Positions 50,773 to 59,579 of a DNA stretch of 64,000 nucleotides are shown piece by piece; positions within the stretch are counted from its first letter, which is position 1; each line of letters opens with the position of its first letter. The notes beneath the pieces were generated by a model. That model had not been told where the DNA came from and searched no databases. It was given only the letters and a program-made list of their open reading frames with translations. This DNA is from Rhizobium sp. (lineage in GTDB: Bacteria > Pseudomonadota > Alphaproteobacteria > Rhizobiales > Rhizobiaceae). The stretch is taken from the NCBI GenBank assembly GCA_002796995.1, contig PEKW01000004.1:1-64000 (forward strand). Direction: 5' to 3'. A program made the position numbers and the translations under genes.

Positions 50773-52437
50773 ATGAGCGAGCAACTGGAACTGCCCGAAC
50801 GCGAGAGCATGGAATTTGACGTGGTGATCGTCGGGGCCGGCCCTGCCGGTCTGTCGGCGGCGATCCGCCTGAAACAGGTCAATCCGGACCTGACCGTCGT
50901 CGTGCTCGAGAAGGGCTCGGAAGTCGGCGCGCACATCCTGTCGGGCGCCGTGGTCGATCCGATCGGCGTCGACAAGTTGCTGCCCGGCTGGCGCGAAGAG
51001 GCCGACCATCCGTTCAAGACCGAGGTCAAGGACGACCAGTTCCTGTTCCTCGGGCCTGCCGGCTCGATCCGCCTGCCCAACGCCTTCATGCCGCCGCTGA
51101 TGAACAATCACGGCAATTACATCGTCTCGCTCGGCAATGTCTGTCGCTGGCTCGCCACCCATGCCGAGGCGCTGGGTGTCGAGATCTATCCGGGCTTTGC
51201 CGCGACCGAACTGCTCTACAACGACCAAGGTGCCGTGATCGGCGTCGCCACCGGCGACATGGGCATCGAAAAGAATGGCGAGCCGGGCCCGAACTACACC
51301 CGCGGCATGGAATTGCTCGGCAAATATGTGCTGATCGGCGAGGGCGTGCGCGGTTCGCTCGCCAAGCAGCTGATCGCCAAATTCGACCTGTCGAAGGATC
51401 GCGAGCCGCAGAAGTTTGGCATCGGCCTGAAGGAACTCTGGCAGGTGAAGCCCGAGCACCACAAGCAGGGGCTGGTGCAGCATTCCTTCGGCTGGCCGCT
51501 CGACATGAAGACCGGCGGCGGTTCCTTCCTCTATCACCTGGAGGACAATCTGGTCGCGGTCGGCTTCGTCGTCCACCTGAACTACAAGAACCCCTATCTC
51601 TTCCCGTTCGAAGAGTTCCAGCGCTTCAAGACCCATCCGCGGATCGCACCGACCTTCGAGGGCGCCAAGCGCCTGTCCTATGGCGCGCGCGCCATCACCG
51701 AGGGCGGCTACCAGTCGGTGCCGAAGCTCTCCTTCCCCGGTGGCGCGCTGATCGGCTGTTCCGCCGGCTTCGTCAACGTGCCGCGCATCAAGGGCAGCCA
51801 CAATGCCGTGCTGTCCGGCATGCTGGCGGCTGACAAGATCGCCGAAGCCATCGCGAGCGGCCGCGCCAATGACGAGCCGGTCGAGATCGAGAACGAATGG
51901 CGGTCGACCGATATAGGCACGGACCTGCGGCGCGTGCGCAACGTTAAGCCGCTGTGGTCGAAGCTCGGCACGGCGCTCGGCGTGGGCCTGGGCGGTCTCG
52001 ACATGTGGACCAACCAGCTGTTCGGCTTCTCCATCTTCGGCACGCTGAAGCACGGCAAGACCGACGCGGCGTCGCTGGAGCCGGCCGCCAAGCACAAGCC
52101 GATCGCCTATCCGAAGCCGGACGGCGTACTGACCTTCGACCGCCTCTCCTCGGTGTTCCTGTCCAACACCAACCATGAAGAGGACCAGCCGGTCCACCTC
52201 CAGGTCAAGGACATGGACCTGCAGAAGCGTTCGGAGCTCGGCGTCTTTGCCGGTCCGTCGACCCGCTACTGCCCGGCCGGCGTCTATGAATGGGTGGAGA
52301 AGGACGGCGAGCAGGTCTACGTGATCAACGCGCAGAACTGCGTCCACTGCAAGACCTGCGACATCAAGGACCCGAACCAGAACATCAACTGGGTCCCGCC
52401 GCAGGGCGCCGAAGGTCCGGTCTATCCGAATATGTAG
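50773..52437 (+). CDS. etfD: Electron transfer flavoprotein-ubiquinone oxidoreductase
   Basis: The 554-residue product has an N-terminal FAD motif (VVIVGAGPAGLSAAIRL), conserved GSEVGAHILSGAV and KDDQFLFLGPAGSIRLP, and a C-terminal 4Fe-4S domain: CPAGVYEW and NCVHCKTCDIKDPNQNI-NWVPPQG, with four cluster cysteines. It moves electrons from ETF to ubiquinone at the inner membrane, linking fatty acid and amino acid oxidation to respiration. Length matches the family. Upstream palindromes suggest LiuR-type control. Confidence 0.96.
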   Translation: MSEQLELPERESMEFDVVIVGAGPAGLSAAIRLKQVNPDLTVVVLEKGSEVGAHILSGAVVDPIGVDKLLPGWREEADHPFKTEVKDDQFLFLGPAGSIRLPNAFMPPLMNNHGNYIVSLGNVCRWLATHAEALGVEIYPGFAATELLYNDQGAVIGVATGDMGIEKNGEPGPNYTRGMELLGKYVLIGEGVRGSLAKQLIAKFDLSKDREPQKFGIGLKELWQVKPEHHKQGLVQHSFGWPLDMKTGGGSFLYHLEDNLVAVGFVVHLNYKNPYLFPFEEFQRFKTHPRIAPTFEGAKRLSYGARAITEGGYQSVPKLSFPGGALIGCSAGFVNVPRIKGSHNAVLSGMLAADKIAEAIASGRANDEPVEIENEWRSTDIGTDLRRVRNVKPLWSKLGTALGVGLGGLDMWTNQLFGFSIFGTLKHGKTDAASLEPAAKHKPIAYPKPDGVLTFDRLSSVFLSNTNHEEDQPVHLQVKDMDLQKRSELGVFAGPSTRYCPAGVYEWVEKDGEQVYVINAQNCVHCKTCDIKDPNQNINWVPPQGAEGPVYPNM

Positions 52438-52472
52438 TAGCGACCGCCCACAACGGTGGTTTGGAAACCTGG

Positions 52473-52505
52473 CGCCTCCTGTCCTCGCTGGACAGGAGGC
52501 GTTTT
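52473..52505 (+). terminator. Rho-independent terminator of etfD
   Basis: Perfect 12-base stem CGCCTCCTGTCC (52473-52484) with GGACAGGAGGCG (52490-52501), then TTTT. Confidence 0.9.
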
Positions 52506-52531
52506 GCGTCGACGCTTTAGCGTGCGGCCGT

Positions 52532-52990
52532 CTAGGCGCGCTTGTGCAAGCTGTCGCGGATGGCGTCGATCGCCGTCCGGATATTCTTGATCGTTTCGAC
52601 ATCGAGGCCGACGGCCTCGCCGACGCAACGCGCCACGGGCGCGGCCTCCTGCTGCAGCGCGCGGCCTTTTTCGCTCACATGAAGCAATACCTGCCGCTCG
52701 TCCTGCGGATTGCGGGTGCGGGTCAGCAGTCCGGCCGCCTCCAGCCGCTTCAGCAGCGGCGTCAGCGTGCTGGAATCGAGGAACAGCGCTTCGCCCAGTT
52801 CCTTGACCGTGCGGCCGTCGCGGTTCCATAGCGCCACCATCACCAGATATTGCGGATAGGTGAGGCCGATCGCATCCAGCAGCGGGCGATAGAGCTGATT
52901 GAAGGCGTGACCCGCGGAATAGATGGAAAAACACAGCATTTCGTCGACGTCCGGGGGAGTGGGCATGTCTGGTTCGGGCTCCTGGCGCAT
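52532..52990 (-). CDS. ohrR: OhrR-type MarR regulator (organic peroxide sensor)
   Basis: The 152-residue product closely matches Ohr[21 protein letters not shown] with the peroxide-sensing C20 and the two Tyr that activate it, then [33 protein letters not shown] and [14 protein letters not shown] second cysteine, C122 in VARCVGEA, lies at the place of the resolving cysteine of two-Cys OhrR proteins. Oxidised OhrR leaves its operator. The divergent gene is not ohr but a haloperoxidase-like hydrolase, and each start has an OhrR-box-like sequence nearby. The exact start is uncertain (ATG 52990 or 52966). Confidence 0.85.
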   Translation of the reverse strand: MRQEPEPDMPTPPDVDEMLCFSIYSAGHAFNQLYRPLLDAIGLTYPQYLVMVALWNRDGRTVKELGEALFLDSSTLTPLLKRLEAAGLLTRTRNPQDERQVLLHVSEKGRALQQEAAPVARCVGEAVGLDVETIKNIRTAIDAIRDSLHKRA

Positions 52991-53011
52991 GAGGATCTCC
53001 TGTCTTCATGA

Positions 53012-53029
53012 ATTTAATTTGTGCGCGAT
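53012..53029. promoter_or_regulatory. OhrR-box-like site near the ohrR start
   Basis: On the reverse strand this reads CGCACAAATTAAATTC, matching in layout the site at 53094-53108 on the other strand. Confidence 0.5.
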
Positions 53030-53093
53030 TTGTTTGCAAGCTATTGACGTCCGCTTTTTCGTTGCGTATTTAGATCGTGCGCAAAGCAATAGT

Positions 53094-53108
53094 GCACAAT
53101 TTAAATTG
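53094..53108. promoter_or_regulatory. OhrR-box-like site near the hydrolase start
   Basis: GCACAATTTAAATTG contains the perfect 12-base palindrome CAATTTAAATTG (53097-53108), close to the OhrR type of operator with AATT half sites. It lies 17 bases before the hydrolase ATG. Confidence 0.6.
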
Positions 53109-53125
53109 GCAAAAGGAGATCTGAT

Positions 53126-53947
53126 ATGAGCTTTTTCACCACCACCGACGGGACGCGCCTTTTCTACAAGGACTGGGGAACCGGCCAGCCGATCCTGTTT
53201 TCGCATGGCTGGCCGCTGTCCTCCGACGCCTGGGACCAGCAGATGCTGTTCTTCGGCCAGCAGGGCTTTCGCGTCATCGCCCATGACCGCCGCAGCCATG
53301 GCCGTTCCGACCAGACCTGGGACGGCAACAACATGGACCGCTATGCCGACGATCTGGCGGAGCTGATCGAGGCGCTGGATCTCAAGGATATCGTCATGAT
53401 CGGCCATTCGACCGGAGGCGGCGAGGTGGCCCACTATCTCGGCCGCCATGGCACGGCCCGTGTCGCCAAGGTCGTGCTGGTCGGCGCCGTCCCGCCGCTC
53501 ATGCTCAAGACCGAAGCCAATCCGGACGGCACGCCGCTCGAGGCCTTCGACGGCATTCGCGAAGCGACGGCGAAGAACCGCTCGCAGTTCTACTATGACC
53601 TCACCATGCCCTTCTACGGCTTCAACCGCGACGGTGCAGCGGTCAACGACGGCCTGCGGGAAAGCTTCCGGCACATCGGCCTGCAGGGCGGCATCAAGGG
53701 CCAGTATGACTGCATCCGCGAGTTCTCGGAGGTCGACTACACGCAGGACCTGCGCCGCATCGATCGCCCGACCCTGATCGTCCACGGCGACGACGACCAG
53801 ATCGTGCCGATCAAGGCCGCCGCCCACCGCGCCGCCGAGATCGTGCCGAATGCGACCCTGACGATCTACGAAGGCGGCTCGCATGGCCTCGCCCAGACCC
53901 AGGCGGACCGCTTCAACGCCGATGTCCTGGCCTTCATCAGGGCCTGA
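53126..53947 (+). CDS. Alpha/beta hydrolase, non-heme haloperoxidase type
   Basis: The 273-residue product is a cofactor-free haloperoxidase/esterase-type hydrolase. The triad is S95 in [12 protein letters not shown], Asp in [11 protein letters not shown] and His in EGGSHGLAQ. The oxyanion region [12 protein letters not shown] and [15 protein letters not shown] are typical. Such enzymes hydrolyse esters and can form peracids. AAAGGAG precedes ATG 53126. The divergent OhrR gene and the operator-like palindrome suggest induction by organic peroxides. Confidence 0.88.
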   Translation: MSFFTTTDGTRLFYKDWGTGQPILFSHGWPLSSDAWDQQMLFFGQQGFRVIAHDRRSHGRSDQTWDGNNMDRYADDLAELIEALDLKDIVMIGHSTGGGEVAHYLGRHGTARVAKVVLVGAVPPLMLKTEANPDGTPLEAFDGIREATAKNRSQFYYDLTMPFYGFNRDGAAVNDGLRESFRHIGLQGGIKGQYDCIREFSEVDYTQDLRRIDRPTLIVHGDDDQIVPIKAAAHRAAEIVPNATLTIYEGGSHGLAQTQADRFNADVLAFIRA

Positions 53948-53991
53948 TTGCTCAACCCCTTCCAACGCGAAATCAAGAAAAGGAACTCATC

Positions 53992-54759
53992 ATGTCCAAA
54001 TCCGCTCTCGTCGGCGCCGTCGTCGGTGCCCTTCTTTCCGGAACCGCTGCGGCCGAGCCGGCCAAGCCGACCGTCGTTCTCGTCCACGGCGCCTTCGCCG
54101 ACTCCTCCAGCTGGAACGGCGTCATCGAAATCCTGCAGCAGGACGGCTATCCGGTCGTCGCCGCCGCCAATCCGCTGCGCAGCGTGGCGGCTGATGCGGC
54201 CTATGTCTCCGGCCTCGTCGGCAGCATCGAAGGACCGGTCGTGCTCGTCGGCCATTCCTATGGCGGCCAGGTGATCTCCACCGCTGCCAGGGGCCGCGAC
54301 AATGTCAAGTCGCTGGTCTATGTCGCGGCCTTCGCGCCGGAGGCCGGCGAAGCGGCTGCCGACCTCGCCGGCAAGTTCCCCGGCGGTACGCTCGGGGAGG
54401 CGCTGGCCGCGCCGGTAAAACTGCCGGAGGGCGGCGTCGATCTCCTTATCGACCAGGCGAAGTTCCACCAGCAGTTCGCCCATGACGTTCCCGCAGCCGA
54501 GGCGGCGCTGATGGCGGCCGGCCAGCGTCCGATCACCGAGGCGGCCCTGACCGAGAAGTCGGGCGAGCCGGCCTGGAAGACGCTGCCGTCCTTCTTCGTC
54601 TATGGCGACGGCGACAAGAACATCCCGGCCGCGGCCCTCGGCTTCATGGCCGAACGCGCGGGTTCCAAGCGCACCGTCGTCGTCGAAGGCGCGTCCCACG
54701 TCGTCATGGTGTCCAAGCCGCAGGCGGTGGCCGAGCTGATCGAGGAAGCTGCCCGCTAA
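53992..54759 (+). CDS. Exported alpha/beta hydrolase
   Basis: The 255-residue product has a short signal peptide (ALVGAVVGALLSGTAAAEPA) and an esterase-like fold: VVLVHGAFADSSSW, nucleophile S89 in LVGHSYGGQVI, an Asp in YGDGDKNIP and a His in EGASHVVMVSKP. The same mature sequence type (EstC/pyrethroid hydrolase-like) is widespread in rhizobia, often next to peroxide-response genes. AAAAGGAA lies before ATG 53992, 44 bases after the haloperoxidase-like gene, so the two probably form one transcript. Confidence 0.85.
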   Translation: MSKSALVGAVVGALLSGTAAAEPAKPTVVLVHGAFADSSSWNGVIEILQQDGYPVVAAANPLRSVAADAAYVSGLVGSIEGPVVLVGHSYGGQVISTAARGRDNVKSLVYVAAFAPEAGEAAADLAGKFPGGTLGEALAAPVKLPEGGVDLLIDQAKFHQQFAHDVPAAEAALMAAGQRPITEAALTEKSGEPAWKTLPSFFVYGDGDKNIPAAALGFMAERAGSKRTVVVEGASHVVMVSKPQAVAELIEEAAR

Positions 54760-55021
54760 TCCAGGTGACAGAAATACTGCCAGGATAGGCCGGCGCGTGA
54801 CCACGCGCCGGCCTGTTGCGCGTGGCGGTAGGGGCCGAAATCCGCCCCCTGGTCGGCGCTGCATACCCCCCCCGCGACGCCGTAGCGGCTATTTCCACCC
54901 TCATTGATGCATGTCAATTTTAATATATATTAATGAAGTAGCATTGCGCCATTCGACGAGGCCGCGGCGCGGCCGCTTTCGTCGTCTTGCCCGAAAGGCA
55001 AACAACAGGAGGAATTTCCAG

Positions 55022-55513
55022 ATGACACGCAAAGTGAAGTCCCTGGTCGCCTTGACCCTCACGGCAGCCTTGCTTGCAGGCGTCGCGGAAGCGCAGCAGT
55101 TCGGCATGGGCGCCGGCCCCGGCTGGAACCGCGGCGGAATGATGATGAATGGACCGGGGCGGGGTCGTTTCCCGATCATCGATGCAGACGAGAACGGCGT
55201 TGTGAGCGCGGAAGAGGCGGCATCGGCCGCGGAAGAAGTGTTCGCCGCCATGGATGCCGACGACAATGCCGAACTGACCATGGAAGAATACATGACAGTC
55301 CGCATGGGGCCGCAGGACGGCTGGAACAAGACACGCCAGGCAGCGCGCGAAGAGGAAAAGACCGCTCGCTTCGGCGAGATGGACAGCGACAAGAACAAGG
55401 TTGTGTCGCAGGCTGAGTTCATCGCCGGCGCCAAGGCGCGCTTCGAGGCGGCCGACGGCGACAAGGATGGCAAGGTCACGCCCTGGGAATGGCGCAGCCA
55501 GCAGTGGAACTGA
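55022..55513 (+). CDS. Secreted EF-hand calcium-binding protein
   Basis: The 163-residue product has a signal peptide (KSLVALTLTAALLAGVAEA) and four EF-hand loops: DADENGVVSAEE, DADDNAELTMEE, DSDKNKVVSQAE and DGDKDGKVTPWE. A Gly/Met-rich spacer (MGAGPGWNRGGMMMNGPG) follows the signal. It should bind calcium in the periplasm or outside the cell; its partner is unknown. AGGAGG lies 9 bases before ATG 55022; a frame open upstream has no support. Confidence 0.87.
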   Translation: MTRKVKSLVALTLTAALLAGVAEAQQFGMGAGPGWNRGGMMMNGPGRGRFPIIDADENGVVSAEEAASAAEEVFAAMDADDNAELTMEEYMTVRMGPQDGWNKTRQAAREEEKTARFGEMDSDKNKVVSQAEFIAGAKARFEAADGDKDGKVTPWEWRSQQWN

Positions 55514-55534
55514 TACCATCGACCCAAGAAGAAA

Positions 55535-55563
55535 TCCGGCCATCACTGTGATGGCCGGACTTT
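55535..55563. terminator. Bidirectional hairpin terminator
   Basis: TCCGGCCATCAC (55535-55546) pairs with GTGATGGCCGGA (55548-55559), with CTTT next on the plus strand and ATTTCTTCTT on the reverse strand. It lies between the convergent EF-hand and DoxX genes. Confidence 0.85.
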
Positions 55564-55573
55564 CGATGAAAGA

Positions 55574-55969
55574 CTACCGGTCGGCTTTCCAGGCGACCAC
55601 CATCAAAGCGCCGACGATCGAGATGTGCTCCATGACCACATAGAATTCGATGGTCTTGAACGGCTCTTCCATCGTCCAGAAATTATGCGCGATCGGGATG
55701 GTGAGAAGGGTGAAGATGCCGAGCGCGCCGGCACCGAGCCAGGTCCAGCGGTTGAGGATGATCAGTGCCGAGCCGCCGAGCTGGACGATGATCGTGGCGA
55801 TGGCGAATGCCACCGGCGGGTTCAGCCCGAAATGGGCCATCTCGCCAACGCCGGCCTGGAAATCAACGAGCTTGGCGATCCCGCTGGCCCAGAACATGTA
55901 GGTGAGCAGGATGCGCGCGACATAGCCGAACCAGGCCGTCGAGGTGAGCGTAGTAACGAAACCGTTCAT
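55574..55969 (-). CDS. DoxX-family membrane protein
   Basis: The 131-residue product has four membrane segments, beginning ARILLTYMFWASGIAKLVDF, with FGLNPPVAFAIATIIVQLGGSALIIL in the middle and HISIVGALMVVAWKADR at the end. This is the DoxX pattern. DoxX proteins have been linked to thiol or quinone redox balance and stress in some bacteria; the role here is not shown. ATG 55969 follows a GGGGGATATTTTC stretch. Confidence 0.85.
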   Translation of the reverse strand: MNGFVTTLTSTAWFGYVARILLTYMFWASGIAKLVDFQAGVGEMAHFGLNPPVAFAIATIIVQLGGSALIILNRWTWLGAGALGIFTLLTIPIAHNFWTMEEPFKTIEFYVVMEHISIVGALMVVAWKADR

Positions 55970-56173
55970 GAAAATATCCCCCTAATGAATGGGTCGCAGT
56001 TTCTCCATCCGCACTCTCTTTGCAATTATCAAATCTCGCCCTTTTCTCTAAGCCCGGCTCGCCTGGGCCGGTTTTCACCAGATGTTTTTCGCAGCACGGC
56101 GCCGCGCTGGACAAAAGCGGCTCAGTTCTGCTTTCTTTCTCCGCACCCGAGAAGACGGAAGGACAAAGGCCGA

Positions 56174-57310
56174 ATGCTCGAAAGCCAGAAACTTGAGTTC
56201 CGTGCGCAGACCATCGAACTCTTCTTCGACCTTGTTTTCGTCTTCGTCGTCACGCGGCTCACGCATCTGGTGGAGCATGTGCGCGAACCTCTCGAATACC
56301 TGCATGCACTGGCGGTGCTCATGCTCGTCTGGTGGATGTATGGCGGCTATATCTGGCTCACCAACCACGCGCACACGCCAAAGATGATGCGCCTCGTGCT
56401 GGTCGCGGCGATGGCAGGCTTCATGGTGCTTGCGCTCTCGGCTCCCGTGGGGGATGCTGGCAACCCGTTGGTCTTCGGCTTCGCCTATCTTTTCGTGGTC
56501 ATCCTGCATTTCTGCGCATTCATTGCGCGTGGCGGCAGGCCGGCCGCCGGTGCCATGCTGCGGATCGTCCCCTTCAACATCGCCGCTGCCCTGCTGGTTA
56601 TCGCGGCTGGCGTGATCGAGGCCGAATGGCGCTGGGTTCTGCTGCTTGCGCCGGCCGCGCTTTATGCAGTCGTGGCGGTCATGAACACTGGGGAGGGCTT
56701 CGCGCTCGATCCGGTTCATTTCGTCGAGAGGCACGGCCTGCTGCTGATCATCGTTCTCGGAGAGACGATCATCGCGATCGGAACGGGTCTCGCCGATCAC
56801 CCCCTGACCGGCGAGACCATCCTGCGTCTGGTCCTTGCCATCGCGCTGATCGCTGCTCTCTGGTGGAGCTATTTCGATGCCGACGACCAGCGCGCCGAGC
56901 ATCGCATGCTGGAAGCGGACAATCGCCGCCGCACGCGCATCGCCCTGTTTGCCTACACCATGGGTCATCTCGCCATGGTCGCCGGCCTGATACTGGTCGC
57001 GGCCGGGCTGAAGGCATCCGTCGCCTATGGCACCGAAGGCGAAGCCGGTCACGGCGCGGATGGCCTGCTCCTGCTCGGCACGGGCGGATACCTGCTTGCC
57101 GATGCCGCCTTCCGCCGGATCGTTGGTCTGGCTCCGGTTGCACTGCGCGTCTTGGCCGGCCTGGCCTTGATCGGGCTTGCCCTCGTTTCGCTGCCGCTGC
57201 ATGGTGCCAGTCTGATCGGGCTGGCTCTCGCCATGCTTCTCCTGCTGCTGGCGCTGGAAGGGCGGTTCGCTGGGACGGTGGCCGAAACGCCTCCGGAACG
57301 TCACGGTTAA
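56174..57310 (+). CDS. ltrA: Low-temperature requirement A (LtrA) family membrane protein
   Basis: The 378-residue product has ten or more membrane segments and the family start LEFRAQTIELFFDLVFVFVVTRLTHL, with HGLLLIIVLGETIIAIGTGL and LWWSYFDADDQRAEHRM later. LtrA was named for growth at low temperature in Listeria; its activity is unknown. ATG 56174 was chosen on family fit; the open frame extends far upstream but reads across the DoxX gene on the other strand. No operon partner is close. Confidence 0.85.
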   Translation: MLESQKLEFRAQTIELFFDLVFVFVVTRLTHLVEHVREPLEYLHALAVLMLVWWMYGGYIWLTNHAHTPKMMRLVLVAAMAGFMVLALSAPVGDAGNPLVFGFAYLFVVILHFCAFIARGGRPAAGAMLRIVPFNIAAALLVIAAGVIEAEWRWVLLLAPAALYAVVAVMNTGEGFALDPVHFVERHGLLLIIVLGETIIAIGTGLADHPLTGETILRLVLAIALIAALWWSYFDADDQRAEHRMLEADNRRRTRIALFAYTMGHLAMVAGLILVAAGLKASVAYGTEGEAGHGADGLLLLGTGGYLLADAAFRRIVGLAPVALRVLAGLALIGLALVSLPLHGASLIGLALAMLLLLLALEGRFAGTVAETPPERHG

Positions 57311-57396
57311 CCCGATCCGCAGCGCTTTAACCCGGCATTAACCATAAATTCTCTACCCTGCGCCCCGATATCCGCACTTCTTCCTGGGGGCCCGAC

Positions 57397-58011
57397 ATGA
57401 CGATTTCCCGCCGCAGCCTGCTGATCGGCCTGCCGCTTCTGCTTGCCGGTTGCCAGACCGGCCCGAGCCAGCAGTCGATGTACGATGCGCGTCCGGACGA
57501 ACCCTTTCCGCTGAAGAAGGTGCCGATCGACAAAATCAAGCCGGAGCTGCGCCGCCAAGAGGTCGCCTATGAGACCAGCCAGCCGGCCGGCACGATCGTT
57601 GTCGATACCCCGGCGCGCCGGCTCTACTACGTTCTGGGCGAGGGCCGCGCGATGCGCTACGGCGTCGGCGTCGGGCGCAACGGCTATGCGCTCGCCGGCG
57701 TCGCCTATATCGGCCGCAAGGCGGAATGGCCGAGCTGGACGCCGTCGCCCAACATGCTGCGCACCAATCCGGAAAGAAACATGAAATATGCCGGTGGCGT
57801 GCCGGGCGGCATCAACAATCCGCTCGGCGCACGGGCGCTCTACCTCTATCGCGGCGGCAACGACACCATGTTCCGCATTCACGGCACCAACCAGCCCCAG
57901 TCGATCGGCCAGGCCATGTCGTCCGGCTGCATCCGCATGATGAACCACGACGTCATCGATCTCTACGAGCGCGCCAAGGTCGGCGGCCGGGTGGTCGTGT
58001 TGCAGGCCTGA
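57397..58011 (+). CDS. L,D-transpeptidase (YkuD) lipoprotein
   Basis: The 204-residue product has a lipoprotein signal (SRRSLLIGLPLLLAGC; lipid on C19). The YkuD domain covers residues 65-204, with RIHGTNQPQSIG (H162) and SSGCIRMMNHDVIDLY (catalytic C178). It would make 3-3 cross-links in peptidoglycan or attach proteins to it. Several related copies are normal in Rhizobiales, whose polar growth uses L,D-transpeptidases. It converges on the DMT exporter gene with 25 bases between. Confidence 0.93.
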   Translation: MTISRRSLLIGLPLLLAGCQTGPSQQSMYDARPDEPFPLKKVPIDKIKPELRRQEVAYETSQPAGTIVVDTPARRLYYVLGEGRAMRYGVGVGRNGYALAGVAYIGRKAEWPSWTPSPNMLRTNPERNMKYAGGVPGGINNPLGARALYLYRGGNDTMFRIHGTNQPQSIGQAMSSGCIRMMNHDVIDLYERAKVGGRVVVLQA

Positions 58012-58036
58012 GGCCTGCCTGCGGTTCGGACCGGTA

Positions 58037-58948
58037 TCAGCGGCCTGTCCGCGCCGAGAGCAGGCCGGTCGACAGCAGCACGCCAGCACCCGTCACCAGC
58101 GTCGCGACGATGGTGACGACACCAAGCGGCTCGCCGAGCAGCAGCGCCCCGCCGATCGCAGCCGCAACCGGCGTTACCGCGGTATAGGCGGCGGCCTGCG
58201 TGCCGCCGAGGCTGCGCACCGCCGTGCCGTAGAGCACGGTGGCGAGCAGGCCGGAGAGCAGCCCCTGCGTCACGAACGGCACCGCGATCTCCCCGATCGG
58301 CACGCTCAGCAGATGCGTGCCGAGGAAGGGGATGAGTGCAAGGTTGATGATCGTCGACCAGATGCAGATCAGCGCGCCGCCCTCGAAGGCCGAAAGCCCC
58401 GACTTGCGGAAGGCGTGGGTGTAGATCGCCCAGAGCGTCGCTCCGGCCGGCAGGATGACGTAGCTGACCCAGGTCAGCCGTCCGGACGAAAGATTGTCGG
58501 CCAGCAGCAGAACGCCGCCGGCCAGGATCGCCAGCATGCCGAGCTTGCGCATGCGGTCCGGCCGTTCGCCGAGCAGCAGGATGCCGATCAGCGCGGCGGC
58601 GAGCGGCATGATGCCGGGCAGGAGCACGCCCGCGGCGGAGGCGGGTGTCGCCTTCATGCCGAAGCCGACGAGCTGGAAGAACGGCGCGCCGGAACCGCAA
58701 ACCATCAGCACCAGCGTCCACTTTGGCATGCGCTTGGGCCAGAGCCCGGTCCGCAGCCAGTAGGGCGAAAGGATGAGGGCGGGCACGCCGTAGCGCAGCA
58801 GGCTGAGGTCGAGCGGCGACAGCGAAGTGCCGACGCTGTGGCGCGTCGAGATCAGCCAGGCCGCCCAGATCAGCACGACAGACAGGGCCGATGCGGCGCC
58901 AAGGCCGGTGGAAAGTGGAGGTCGGGTGGCGGTGCTGGCGACAGTCAT
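58037..58948 (-). CDS. DMT-superfamily (EamA) exporter
   Basis: The 303-residue product has ten membrane segments in two EamA repeats (LSVVLIWAAWLISTRHSVG; AAGVLLPGIMPLAAALIGILLLGERP; AAAYTAVTPVAAAIGGALLLGEPLG). AAGGAG precedes ATG 58948. The divergent gene encodes an Lrp/AsnC-type regulator; such pairs often control amino acid export, so an amino acid or related compound is the likely substrate. Confidence 0.88.
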   Translation of the reverse strand: MTVASTATRPPLSTGLGAASALSVVLIWAAWLISTRHSVGTSLSPLDLSLLRYGVPALILSPYWLRTGLWPKRMPKWTLVLMVCGSGAPFFQLVGFGMKATPASAAGVLLPGIMPLAAALIGILLLGERPDRMRKLGMLAILAGGVLLLADNLSSGRLTWVSYVILPAGATLWAIYTHAFRKSGLSAFEGGALICIWSTIINLALIPFLGTHLLSVPIGEIAVPFVTQGLLSGLLATVLYGTAVRSLGGTQAAAYTAVTPVAAAIGGALLLGEPLGVVTIVATLVTGAGVLLSTGLLSARTGR

Positions 58949-59073
58949 GGAACGCTCCTTGAAAGACCGCGCCAGATTAGCTCAGGGGCTCGTGGTGTGT
59001 CCTTGCCATTTGCGCTTGTCTGATTGCCGGAATTGGCACAAACTTGCGCAAATTGGGAGTACGGGTCCGGAAA

Positions 59074-59550
59074 ATGCCAAAACTCGACAAATTCGATCTG
59101 GCGATCCTCGCCGCGCTGCAGGACGATGCGCGGGCGACCAATGTCGAGATCGCCGAGAGGGTGAACCTCTCGCCGTCGCCCTGCCTGAGACGCATCCGCA
59201 TGCTGGAGCAAGCGGGCATCATCCGCGGCTACCGCGCCGACATCGACCGCCGTGCGCTCGGGCTGGAACTGACGGTCTTCGTCGCCTTCAAGGTGGCGCA
59301 TCATACCCGCGAACATGCCCAGGCCTTCCAGCAGGCGCTGCAGGATCTGCCGGAAGTGGTCGGCTGCTACATGATCTCCGGCCATTCCGACTTCATGGCC
59401 GAGGTCGTGGTCGAGAACCTCGCGGCCTATGAGGCGCTGCTAACCGACAAGCTGCTCGTCCTGCCACATGTCACCGACATCCAGTCGAACTTCGCCATCC
59501 GCAGCGTCAAGACCGGCGGCCCGCTGAAGCTGCCGGCGGTCAAAGGGTGA
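59074..59550 (+). CDS. Lrp/AsnC-family transcription regulator
   Basis: The 158-residue product has an N-terminal helix-turn-helix (LDKFDLAILAALQDDARATN, VEIAERVNLSPSPCLRRIRMLEQAG) and a C-terminal RAM domain (LELTVFVAFKVAHH, VVGCYMISGHSDFMAEVV) that binds an amino acid effector. ATG 59074 gives the family start; ATG 59044 is possible. The divergent exporter gene 125 bases away is the likely target. A terminator overlaps its stop codon. Confidence 0.9.
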   Translation: MPKLDKFDLAILAALQDDARATNVEIAERVNLSPSPCLRRIRMLEQAGIIRGYRADIDRRALGLELTVFVAFKVAHHTREHAQAFQQALQDLPEVVGCYMISGHSDFMAEVVVENLAAYEALLTDKLLVLPHVTDIQSNFAIRSVKTGGPLKLPAVKG

Positions 59551-59577
59551 GGCGGGGCGAACCCGCCTCGTTTTGTT
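59549..59577 (+). terminator. Terminator of the Lrp-type gene
   Basis: GAGGCGGG (59549-59556) pairs with CCCGCCTC (59562-59569), followed by GTTTTGTT. The stem begins inside the stop codon. Confidence 0.85.
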
Positions 59578-59579
59578 CG

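Noticed and set aside
50470..52602. Apparent giant minus-strand gene joining the flavoprotein to the region opposite etfD
   Set aside because: Only 49060-50469 shows flavoprotein motifs; the rest is the shadow of etfD.
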